Below are positions 29,875 through 35,480 of a stretch of 35,480 bases of DNA, in pieces. This DNA is from a virus. Below the pieces are notes generated by a model. That model was not told the DNA's origin. It was given only the letters and a program-made list of their open reading frames with translations, and made no database searches. Each line of letters begins with the position of its first letter. The first letter of the stretch is position 1. The stretch is from IMG/VR virus record IMGVR_UViG_3300021962_011440, positions 1 to 35,480 of that record; one strand, 5' to 3'. The translations under genes and the position numbers were made by a program.

Positions 29875-30228
29875 TTATAGGTCCGGGTCTTCTCGAATTC
29901 CGCGTCTTTTCCGTTCGTTCTTTCGTCGCGATGCTCCCTCATGGAGGGCTTCGGTTCCCTCTTTGGTGATTCGCCACTCATCTTTGGACACCTCGACCAT
30001 CAGCCCGTGCTTCATGAGTTGACGAGCAGATTCTCGAACCTTGTAAGGGAGTTCGAAAGTACCCAGAACGTAGAGAACCGTGTCCATATCAAACGAATCC
30101 TTGTAGGACTGGCTTTGCGCTAGCGTTAATAAGTCGTAGGTGCACCCGCCCCATTTGAATGGGAGCCTGTCTTTCGGCTCGTTGGGTCGTGGTTTGTAAA
30201 CGCGCTTTCTTCGGTTCTTAGTAGGCAT
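29875..30228 (-). CDS. Winged-helix-like DNA-binding protein
   Basis: 117 residues. The N-terminus is very basic (PTKNRRKRVYKPRPNEPKD). The core, FDMDTVLYVLGTFELPYKVR, then ESARQLMKHGLMVEVS and EWRITKEGTEALHEG, follows the helix-turn-helix-wing order of winged-helix regulators, and the C-terminus is again Arg-rich (ASRRKNERKRRGI). It follows the second winged-helix gene at 30241-30708 on the same strand, 12 bases apart. They are likely co-transcribed regulators controlling the divergent region at 30709-30854. Confidence 0.6.
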   Translation of the reverse strand: MPTKNRRKRVYKPRPNEPKDRLPFKWGGCTYDLLTLAQSQSYKDSFDMDTVLYVLGTFELPYKVRESARQLMKHGLMVEVSKDEWRITKEGTEALHEGASRRKNERKRRGIREDPDL

Positions 30229-30240
30229 TTCGCGATTCTA

Positions 30241-30708
30241 CTAGAAGGGCGCCTCGTCTCCAACGTCCCAGGAAACTTGCTCTGCCTTGCCCCCATTTTT
30301 GCTCTTCGCCCTGTCCCTCAAGGCGTCAATCACTGCAGAAAAATGCTGTATATCACTGTGAGTTTCGACCGCCTCGATGTTCACTTTGTAAATATTTCTG
30401 CGATTGACTTTTGTCTTTGTAATGACTCCAGCATCGACCAGAGACTTCACGGTCTTGTCGACGAGTGTCTCACTACAGCCTAAATAAACCGAGATTGCTC
30501 TCTGCGTCATCTCGGGGTCTTCGATGATGGCTATGAGAACTCTTCCGGTCGTGGAGAGAAGGCTGATCGGCTCGTCCCTGTGATAACGAAACAACTTCTT
30601 GGTGTCAAGGGCCTTCATTAATCTTTCGACGATAGGGCTGTCCAATTCGACTTTGGCTGCGGTCGCCAAGGCTTCGCGCATCTCTCGACTGGACAAGTCA
30701 TGCGTCAT
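30241..30708 (-). CDS. Winged-helix transcriptional regulator (MarR/ArsR-like)
   Basis: 155 residues. TGRVLIAIIEDPEMTQRAI, then YLGCSETLVDKTVKSLVDAG and VITKTKVNRRNIYKVN match a helix-turn-helix with a beta-wing as in MarR/ArsR-type or replication-control proteins. The N-terminal 45 residues and the C-terminal SDIQHFSAVIDALRDRAKSK are helical and may serve dimerisation. It is transcribed leftward, head to head with the HTH gene at 30855, so it is the natural candidate to regulate that 146-base divergent gap. Confidence 0.68.
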   Translation of the reverse strand: MTHDLSSREMREALATAAKVELDSPIVERLMKALDTKKLFRYHRDEPISLLSTTGRVLIAIIEDPEMTQRAISVYLGCSETLVDKTVKSLVDAGVITKTKVNRRNIYKVNIEAVETHSDIQHFSAVIDALRDRAKSKNGGKAEQVSWDVGDEAPF

Positions 30709-30854
30709 AACGGACTCACCTTATCACTGGACGGGGACAGTGCAAGCGCTCGACAAATGACACGAATGTAGTTTTGCTTGAGTTCACCACTGGCTGTGCA
30801 GTATAGTTGAAGAGGGCAACCATTGCCCGACAATTGATCGGCAAGGAGGGTGCA
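30709..30854. promoter_or_regulatory. Divergent control region between two DNA-binding genes
   Basis: A 146-base gap separates oppositely oriented regulator genes. A TATAGT box at 30803-30808 could serve the rightward gene. I found no long inverted repeat that would mark an operator. An open antisense frame here (30705-30971) has no start support and is discounted. Confidence 0.4.
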
Positions 30855-31100
30855 TTGGGACTGGCTGACAAACTTGAAAATATCGCCGCTCGTTCGGCGA
30901 GTAGTCACGGGTTGTGCGCGTTTGGGTACATCCTCTCGACCCTGAGTCCAGAGGACCAGCAGGCCGCCCAAAGCGCCTTGGATTCCCCGGCCTCAACCCG
31001 TTCGATCCATATGGCCTTCTTAGAAGAGGGTCATCGGGTCGACAGGACTGTCGTCAGCCAACACCGAAAAGGCTTTTGCCGATGCAAGGAGGATTCATGA
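30855..31100 (+). CDS. Helix-turn-helix DNA-binding protein
   Basis: The TTG at 30855 is preferred because AAGGAGGG lies six bases upstream; a further upstream TTG at 30807 lacks a ribosome binding site. The product is 81 residues. The C-terminal part, STRSIHMAFLEEGHRVDRTVV, then SQHRKGFCRC, closely follows a helix-turn-helix pattern common in small actinophage proteins ending in R-HR-x-G-x-CxC. It overlaps the metallophosphoesterase start (ATGA). Possible roles include regulation or a terminase-small-subunit-like function; regulation seems likelier here. Confidence 0.62.
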   Translation: MGLADKLENIAARSASSHGLCAFGYILSTLSPEDQQAAQSALDSPASTRSIHMAFLEEGHRVDRTVVSQHRKGFCRCKEDS

Positions 31101-32320
31101 GCGATCTCTCTAAGAGGCTTGCTGCAGTCGAGGGTCAGGCCGAACTCGAAGATGCCGTCAAGAAGAAGGCCACGCCCTCCGGGTGGGAGCCTGGGGTCGT
31201 CTGGGACGGCAAAAAGGGGACTATCACTACCGATGCGGTTTTCGAGCCGGTCACAGACTGGTCGTCGCTCCTGGTCGCTAGAGGGCTCGATCCCAATGTC
31301 TACGAAATCGTTGGGGACACGATCCGCTGGACCTCGTTCGACGGGTGGAAGCGAGATGCGCCTGGTGAATCCGCGTATAGCACGATCTGTTATTCCTACA
31401 AAGCAGAGATACGCCTCAAGGGTCAAAGTATCGGCGATCTTGAGTCGATATATCATGAGATTGCTAAGGCTAAAAAGCCCTCAAAACCGGCCCCTACAGG
31501 GGGTGTAACTTTTGTCGTTGCGCTCTCAGACTGGCAAACTGGCAACCGAGACGGCGGTGGAGTGACAAAACAGGTGCAGGAGATCGCTGCCCTGCCCGAA
31601 AAGATCACCTCCAGGATCAAGGGCCTGAGGAAGTCTGGGGTCGATATTGGCCACGTTGTCATTGCCGGCCTTGGGGACCTGGTCGAGGGAACGTGCGGAC
31701 ATTACCCTGCTCAGCAGTTCCGTATCGAGGTTGACCGCCGAGACCAAATGAAGATCGTCCGGCGTGGTATCAGGGATATCGTCATGGCGATAGCACCACT
31801 GGCCGAGAAGGTCACAGTCACTGCGGTCGGTGGAAACCACGGCGAAAACAGAGGATTGAACGGCAAAGCCTTCACAACTACAGGGGACAACGACGATGTT
31901 GCTGTCTTCGAGCAGTTGGCGGAGGCTTTTTCCATGAATGATGAGGCTTTCCCGAACATTTCCTGGCGAATCCCCGGGGAACGTCTCACAACTTCGATGG
32001 AAATAAACGGAAAGATTATTGCCTTTACCCACGGACACCTGAGTAAAGCAGGCAACAATGCTGCCCAGGCTGTATGGAACTGGTGGAAAGACCAGGCCCA
32101 CGGAAGGGCTCATCCTGGCGTGGCAGATGCCGACATCCTCGTAACTGGCCATTACCACCACTTCAATGCCAAGGAGCAGGAAGGACGAGCACTCTTCGTA
32201 TGCCCGTCAATCGTGCCAGTAGGGGAATACTTCCAAGATGCCTATGGGGTGAGCACACGAGCCGGAACCCTGACTTTCTGCGTTTCTGAGGATGGCTGGT
32301 CAGAACTCGCCATCATCTGA
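31097..32320 (+). CDS. Calcineurin-like metallophosphoesterase (Mre11/SbcD-like)
   Basis: The ATG at 31097 follows AAGGAGG; the frame extends 61 codons upstream through another gene and is not used. The product is 407 residues. The metal motifs appear in order: D145 in SDWQTG (DxH replaced by D-W-Q), D194 in GDLVEG, N247-H248 in GNHGENR, H312-G-H314, and H352 in GHYHH. The family includes Mre11/SbcD nucleases and many phage DNA exonucleases or phosphatases. The first 135 residues are a separate domain with a Trp-rich strand (VFEPVTDWSSLLVARGL). A role in DNA degradation or recombination is most likely. Two genes with proteolytic and regulatory products follow. Confidence 0.85.
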   Translation: MSDLSKRLAAVEGQAELEDAVKKKATPSGWEPGVVWDGKKGTITTDAVFEPVTDWSSLLVARGLDPNVYEIVGDTIRWTSFDGWKRDAPGESAYSTICYSYKAEIRLKGQSIGDLESIYHEIAKAKKPSKPAPTGGVTFVVALSDWQTGNRDGGGVTKQVQEIAALPEKITSRIKGLRKSGVDIGHVVIAGLGDLVEGTCGHYPAQQFRIEVDRRDQMKIVRRGIRDIVMAIAPLAEKVTVTAVGGNHGENRGLNGKAFTTTGDNDDVAVFEQLAEAFSMNDEAFPNISWRIPGERLTTSMEINGKIIAFTHGHLSKAGNNAAQAVWNWWKDQAHGRAHPGVADADILVTGHYHHFNAKEQEGRALFVCPSIVPVGEYFQDAYGVSTRAGTLTFCVSEDGWSELAII

Positions 32321-32362
32321 GCCCCTCATCCCCCTTTTCGCTTAAACAAACCAGGAATTACC

Positions 32363-32974
32363 ATGACGACAGTAGTTGGAATCCAAGGAAAGAACTTCGC
32401 TGTCCTGTGTGCCGACTCCCGCATTTCGTCGATATCTGACGACGGCTACGTCTACCAGGTGCATACTGCCAAGAAGGGCTACTCCAAGGTGGCCGAGAAT
32501 GGCCCGTACCTGATTGGCACTGCTGGGGATGTCCGAGCCATCAATATCCTGCAACACCTGTTCGAGCCGCCCAAACCCACCACAAGAACCGTGGATTTGG
32601 ACAAGTTCATGACGACCAGGTTCATCCCAGAACTCCGAGATTGCTTCGAGAAACAGGGCTACGCAACAAAAGAACGCGACGCAGAACACATCGCGCAACA
32701 TTCCTCAACGATTCTCGTGGCCATCCAAGGCTCCATATACCTAATAGACGGAGACTACTCATGGATTAGTGAAGGAACGGGAATCTACGCAATCGGCTCA
32801 GGAAGCGACTACGCCATGGGGGCATTAACGGCTTTGACGGGGGAACTGAAGAAACCTCACCTCACGGAGGCAACTGCAAAACAACTCGCCCACCGTGCGG
32901 TGGAAATCGCTGGGATATTCGACCCGCACACAGGGCCCCCGATCACCGTCCACACGCAGAAGGCGCACGGTTAG
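32363..32974 (+). CDS. Proteasome/HslV-like Ntn-hydrolase
   Basis: 203 residues beginning MTTVVGIQGKNFAVLCADSR. Removal of Met exposes T2, and D18 then lies at the family's position 17; the lysine expected near 33 is probably K37 or K38 (HTAKKGY). IYAIGSGSDYAMGALTAL matches the GSGxxYA segment of HslV and proteasome beta subunits. These are Thr proteases that form rings and need an ATPase partner such as HslU, or Mpa/ARC in actinobacteria. No ATPase is seen here, so it may use a host one, act alone or compete with a host proteasome. The start has an AGGAA site 8 bases upstream. Confidence 0.8.
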   Translation: MTTVVGIQGKNFAVLCADSRISSISDDGYVYQVHTAKKGYSKVAENGPYLIGTAGDVRAINILQHLFEPPKPTTRTVDLDKFMTTRFIPELRDCFEKQGYATKERDAEHIAQHSSTILVAIQGSIYLIDGDYSWISEGTGIYAIGSGSDYAMGALTALTGELKKPHLTEATAKQLAHRAVEIAGIFDPHTGPPITVHTQKAHG

Positions 32975-32989
32975 GGATGGCCCACTAAA

Positions 32990-33307
32990 ATGCCCGAAAA
33001 AAATATCCCACTAGGTATTCTCGGAGATATACACGCTTACGAGTGGATGGGTAATGCCAACTGCAAAGGGAAAACCCACCTGATGTTCCCCAAAGAACAC
33101 AAGGACATCACATACATCCAGGAAGCACGGGCTATTTGCGCTGAGTGCAAGGTGGCCAAGGATTGCCTGGAGTACGCCCTAGAGTTCCCACCTGCGGATA
33201 TGCATGGGGTATGGGCTGGAATGACCAGCAGGCAGTTGGCCTCTGAGCAGAAGAAGCGGGGGGTTAGGCCGCTTCGTCCGACTCTGAGTCAAATGTGGTC
33301 AGACTGA
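32990..33307 (+). CDS. whiB: WhiB-family iron-sulfur transcription factor
   Basis: 105 residues. The four cluster cysteines are C25, C50, C53 and C59 (C, then CAEC-x5-C), followed by GVWAG at 73-77 and a basic tail (RQLASEQKKRGVRP), the standard WhiB order. WhiB proteins bind a [4Fe-4S] cluster and RNA polymerase sigma factor and are confined to actinobacteria and their phages, which identifies the host class. Phage WhiB proteins are known to alter host transcription, for example in mycobacteriophage TM4. The 3' end overlaps the opposing macro-domain gene by 44 bases. Confidence 0.9.
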   Translation: MPEKNIPLGILGDIHAYEWMGNANCKGKTHLMFPKEHKDITYIQEARAICAECKVAKDCLEYALEFPPADMHGVWAGMTSRQLASEQKKRGVRPLRPTLSQMWSD

Positions 33308-33746
33308 TCACATTCAGGGTGATGTCGGGATCGTCGCCGAAGATCATCTCCAGGATCTCCTTCACCTCGGACCAGACCAGGCCACCGATACCGCACCCGA
33401 TCTGGGGGCAGTTGATCGTCGAGACGCCGTTTTCCTTGGCATGAGTCTTCATTTTCTCCATCGAGTCCTGGATCAGGGCTAGTTGGGCATTCGCCCCAGG
33501 CTCGACCTGAGTGGCCAGGTTGTAGATCCACACCTTGTTTTCGGACTCCTCGTAGCGGACGGCCATCATGTCGCCGCCCTGCAGGGTGCCCTGGGTGCAC
33601 ATCGACTTGTAGAGTTCGCCCATCTCGGGGAAGAAGGACATCACGGTCTGGGCTAGGCCACCGAGGACGCCCTTGGTGTTGACGCCGTGGCACATCGCAT
33701 CGGCCTTCATGGAGAACATGTCGGTTTCGGGGTGGTAGGTAATCAT
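33264..33746 (-). CDS. Macro-domain protein (ADP-ribose binding or hydrolysing)
   Basis: 160 residues. DAMCHGVNTKGVLGGLAQTV corresponds to the macro domain's N-terminal ADP-ribose loop (usually 'xVNxxxxxGxGxA'), followed by GELYKSMC, a GGDMMAVRY strand, VWIYNLATQ, and the second binding loop CPQIGCGIGGLVW, a strong match to the family (P-x-IG-x-G-x-GGL-x-W). Family members remove ADP-ribose from proteins or nucleic acids or bind its derivatives. In a phage this would fit countering host ADP-ribosylation or NAD-based defence, which is inference. The start overlaps the upstream stop (ATGA). Confidence 0.85.
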   Translation of the reverse strand: MITYHPETDMFSMKADAMCHGVNTKGVLGGLAQTVMSFFPEMGELYKSMCTQGTLQGGDMMAVRYEESENKVWIYNLATQVEPGANAQLALIQDSMEKMKTHAKENGVSTINCPQIGCGIGGLVWSEVKEILEMIFGDDPDITLNVISLTTFDSESDEAA

Positions 33747-34081
33747 TGGATCCTCACATTACAGGTGTTGCAGAACGATAGTCCGGACACTTCCACCACC
33801 GTCATGTCGCACGAAGTCTTCCCACAGGGGGTGAGAAGGGTCTCGCCGGCGAGGTAGGCCGCAATTTGTTCTTGTGGCGTCGTCAAAGCGTATTGACTCG
33901 GCCCTGGTACTGGTATTCCGCGCTCGGAGCGCATGTGTTCCCAGACGCAGTACAGGATGTACTCGCTGAGAGACATGTTGTGTTTCTTGCTGTGTGCAAG
34001 TATTTCGTTCTTCATCGAGCCTTTGACCCTGAGCACGATGTTGTACATCCGGCTCGGGTACTTGGCGACCGAGGCTTTCAC
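33743..34081 (-). CDS. Ribbon-helix-helix protein with a C-terminal cysteine cluster
   Basis: 112 residues, coupled by ATGA overlap to genes on both sides. MYNIVLRVKGSMKNEILAHS, then KKHNMSLSEYILYCVWEHM is a strand-helix-helix like Arc/CopG-type DNA-binding proteins. The C-terminus has CGKTSCDM and CNTC, four cysteines that could form a zinc ribbon. Together these suggest a DNA-binding regulator with a metal-stabilised tail. It is paired with the smaller RHH gene just upstream. Confidence 0.65.
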   Translation of the reverse strand: MKASVAKYPSRMYNIVLRVKGSMKNEILAHSKKHNMSLSEYILYCVWEHMRSERGIPVPGPSQYALTTPQEQIAAYLAGETLLTPCGKTSCDMTVVEVSGLSFCNTCNVRIQ

Positions 34082-34248
34082 GAGCCTGCGTCCCTCTCGA
34101 CCAGGGTGAGCACGTATTCCGTGATTGTCATGCCATAGGCGTTGGCCTGGGCGATGATCAGCCGCTTGTCATCAGCGCTGATCTTCATGGTCACGGTACT
34201 GCGATCCCCTGTGGGATCTTTAATCGGCCGACCTGGGTTCTTACGCAT
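34078..34248 (-). CDS. Small ribbon-helix-helix protein
   Basis: A 56-codon gene starting at the ATG at 34248, with GGTGGAAAG just upstream. It overlaps the helicase-loader-like gene by eight bases and the next RHH gene by ATGA. The sequence runs from a basic tail (RKNPGRPIKD) to STVTMKISADDKRLIIAQAN, then AYGMTITEYVLTLVER, a complete beta-strand plus two helices of the RHH/Arc fold. It probably binds DNA as a dimer, perhaps with its larger neighbour. Confidence 0.7.
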   Translation of the reverse strand: MRKNPGRPIKDPTGDRSTVTMKISADDKRLIIAQANAYGMTITEYVLTLVERDAGS

Positions 34249-34711
34249 TGCTTTCCACCACCGTTAACTCCTTGACAAGCCACTCCTTGAGGTGCCTGTC
34301 GTACACGTCCAGAGCGTACTCTCGATCTCCGTTCGTCGAGAGCGTGAAGGCCACAGCCCCGAGTTCGGCGAGGGCCGAGACTTCGACAGGATGGCGATTC
34401 CCCACAATTTGATGGGTACCAGAATTCTGGTTTTTTATGAGGGTTTGAATGTGGGCCCAGAATTGTTGGGGTGTCGGAGGGGGGTTTTCCATTCGGGCTT
34501 TTTTGTACGCCCTTCGGATTGCCCCCGGATTAGGCAGAAATTTTTCTACCAAAGAAAGTTGGGTAATTTCTCGGCGGACGTCTTCGGCGGGTAAATCTTT
34601 CAGGACCTCATACCACGCCCGGCAGATGTCCCGCCTATCGGCTTCGAAGAGTTCCTTGTTCCACAGAGCGAAGGAGAACCGTACGAGGTCTTCGAGTTCT
34701 TCCTTGGTCAC
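34241..34711 (-). CDS. Helicase-loader-like replication protein
   Basis: 156 residues from a GTG that overlaps the previous stop (GTGA). The N-terminal half, RDICRAWYEVLKDLPAEDVR, then VEKFLPNPGAIRRAYKKAR, resembles the replicative helicase loader/inhibitor family (G39P-type), whose members deliver the helicase to the origin. The second half (QFWAHIQTLIKNQNSG) is helical and may contact the helicase. Together with the DnaD-like gene upstream it forms a replication-initiation pair. Confidence 0.65.
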   Translation of the reverse strand: MTKEELEDLVRFSFALWNKELFEADRRDICRAWYEVLKDLPAEDVRREITQLSLVEKFLPNPGAIRRAYKKARMENPPPTPQQFWAHIQTLIKNQNSGTHQIVGNRHPVEVSALAELGAVAFTLSTNGDREYALDVYDRHLKEWLVKELTVVESNA

Positions 34712-35082
34712 CAGTCAACCTCTCCAGCACTAGGGACCATTGAGAGGAATCGCTCGACATGGTCTTGATCCCGGAAGATCAGTTCGAGATCGTCATACTT
34801 CTTCTTCTGGCGGTTGCGGCCCATGTGGAAGTCTGAACTCCGGCAGCCGTCGATTGCCTTCTTGCAGTCCTCGACCCCGTAGTCGGCAATGGCTGATGCA
34901 ACTTTCAGCCGGCGCTTATCATCGAGTGCCGGCAGCCTGGTACGCCCGGGCCTCATGATCTCCGCCCAATATCGGTAAATCTCCTGAATCTCCTCCTCAG
35001 GGACAGCCTCGGCTTTGGCGCGTTGCTGTTTCTTGAGGCGCGATTCTCCTCGGCCCTTCTTTGGTTGAGAAGGATCGGTCAT
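34708..35082 (-). CDS. Replication-initiation-like protein, phage replisome organiser type
   Basis: The ATG at 35082 is preferred for its ribosome binding site (GGAAAGGAC); an ATG at 35106 overlaps an upstream frame but has none. The product is 124 residues. After a basic N-terminus (KKGRGESRLKKQQRAKAEA), the segment EEIQEIYRYWAEIM, then KRRLKVASAIADYGVEDCKK, and SSDFHMGRNRQKKKYDDLEL with DHVERFL follow the C-terminal domain of phage replication proteins (I-DGC-xx-S-xx-HMG-x-N). Such proteins help recruit the helicase to DNA. Confidence 0.7.
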   Translation of the reverse strand: MTDPSQPKKGRGESRLKKQQRAKAEAVPEEEIQEIYRYWAEIMRPGRTRLPALDDKRRLKVASAIADYGVEDCKKAIDGCRSSDFHMGRNRQKKKYDDLELIFRDQDHVERFLSMVPSAGEVDW

Positions 35083-35102
35083 TAAAGTCCTTTCCACCAC
35101 CG

Positions 35103-35474
35103 TCATGGGATCAGGATATCTGGTTTCTGTAAATTATGCAACCTCTCCCCAACTTTTTCCTCAACGGAATCTCTTGAGGGAGAAAGGACTTCACCAGAAC
35201 CCCACACTTTGGAGGGGGTCCGGGGGAACCTTTCGATTTGCTCAAAAGCGTTCGGGGACGACCTGAAGCAGAACTTCGATTTTTGTCGAGTTCCGATCAG
35301 AGGCTGTTTGGCCGGCCTTGATTTGAGGAGGAACTGTAGTCGAAACTTCGGCGGTTTGCAACCACGTGAACAAAAAATTCGTGTACTATCGTAAACAACA
35401 GCATGGCTGTGGACAGCGGTAGAGCCTGGGGCCGGGTCTGGGCAGGCGAAGGGCCCCGGGTTCCCGTTGTGCAA
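35103..35474 (-). other. Unassigned right-edge segment with a dubious open frame
   Basis: A 123-codon frame crosses this region and ends with an ATGA overlap with a possible start at 35106. Its product is Pro/Ser/Arg/Lys-rich with no recognisable domain, and the first third is a G+C-rich sequence with several short hairpins (35407-35480). A plus-strand frame (35209-35394) is equally unconvincing. I see TACTAT at 35384-35389 as a possible -10 box but no -35. It is probably upstream control sequence of the leftward replication genes, or the 3' part of a gene outside the window. Confidence 0.25.
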
Positions 35475-35480
35475 CCGCTG

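Noticed and set aside
30705-30971. Minus-strand open frame of 88 codons in the divergent gap
   Set aside because: It overlaps both flanking genes and has no ribosome binding site.
31526-32161. Minus-strand open frame of 211 codons
   Set aside because: Antisense to the metallophosphoesterase, whose motifs are unmistakable.
35407-35480. tRNA-like G+C-rich sequence at the right edge (GCGGTAGAGC, GGGTTCCCG)
   Set aside because: The D-arm-like word and T-arm-like word do not combine into a cloverleaf: there is no seven-base T-loop and no anticodon arm. Treated as hairpin-rich sequence of unknown role.
1-35480. Integrated prophage with attachment sites
   Set aside because: There is no integrase, no host-type flanking genes and no duplicated tRNA end. 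The 65-base direct repeat at 14572/15156 is a duplicated gene start, not an att pair.

Overview
The window is a segment of a double-stranded DNA phage genome, most likely a phage of an actinobacterium. Tail-fibre and receptor-binding genes, an endolysin flanked by small membrane proteins, and a helicase-loader pair point to a phage. A WhiB-family protein, a DUF732-like lipoprotein, Thr-rich secreted proteins and an LPXTG-anchored protein point to an actinobacterial host. No terminase, capsid, tape-measure, polymerase or integrase gene is visible, so this is part of a larger genome and its lifestyle is undecided.

Layout. 1-5234 (+): tail-fibre module with a 5'-truncated fibre carrying an inserted seven-repeat propeller-like block, three tandem paralogues, a second fibre, and a PASTA protein ending in eleven Phe-Pro-Pro-X repeats. 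5236-11718 (+): tightly overlapping genes for 2OG-Fe(II) oxygenases, a glutathione-peroxidase-like protein, a TauD/TfdA-like fusion, a DUF6065-like protein and a lone NAD-binding domain. 11715-14469 (-): another oxygenase, a methyltransferase-like protein and four small unknown genes. 14527-15212: a truncated copy of a lipoprotein gene, a tRNA-like gene and the intact lipoprotein gene. 15269-20991 (+): a second enzyme cluster with a flavin-dependent tryptophan-halogenase homologue, two oxygenases, one oxygenase-like protein that has lost its iron ligands, a methyltransferase-like protein and an unknown family. 21022-23790 (+): receptor-binding-type glycine-rich proteins. 23829-27548 (+): two large secreted proteins, one with lectin and FN3-like domains and one with an LPVTG sorting signal. 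27551-29389 (+): lysis cassette. 29522-30708: unknown gene and two winged-helix regulators. 30855-33307 (+): HTH protein, metallophosphoesterase, proteasome-like protease and WhiB. 33264-35082 (-): macro domain, two ribbon-helix-helix proteins and helicase-loader-like proteins. 35107-35480 holds no gene I can defend.

How it may work together (inference). Seven proteins with intact HxD...H iron sites of the prolyl-hydroxylase type, one TauD/TfdA-type enzyme and one halogenase are encoded in about 16 kb. They sit between a protein with a pure FPPX tail and receptor-binding proteins rich in Asn, Pro, Gly and His. The most interesting reading is that the phage chemically tailors proteins or other molecules (hydroxylation, halogenation, perhaps methylation), with its own adhesins as candidate substrates. 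The sequence shows the enzymes and the candidate substrates; it does not show that one acts on the other. The two secreted proteins and the lipoprotein suggest remodelling of the infected cell's surface, possibly to exclude other phages.
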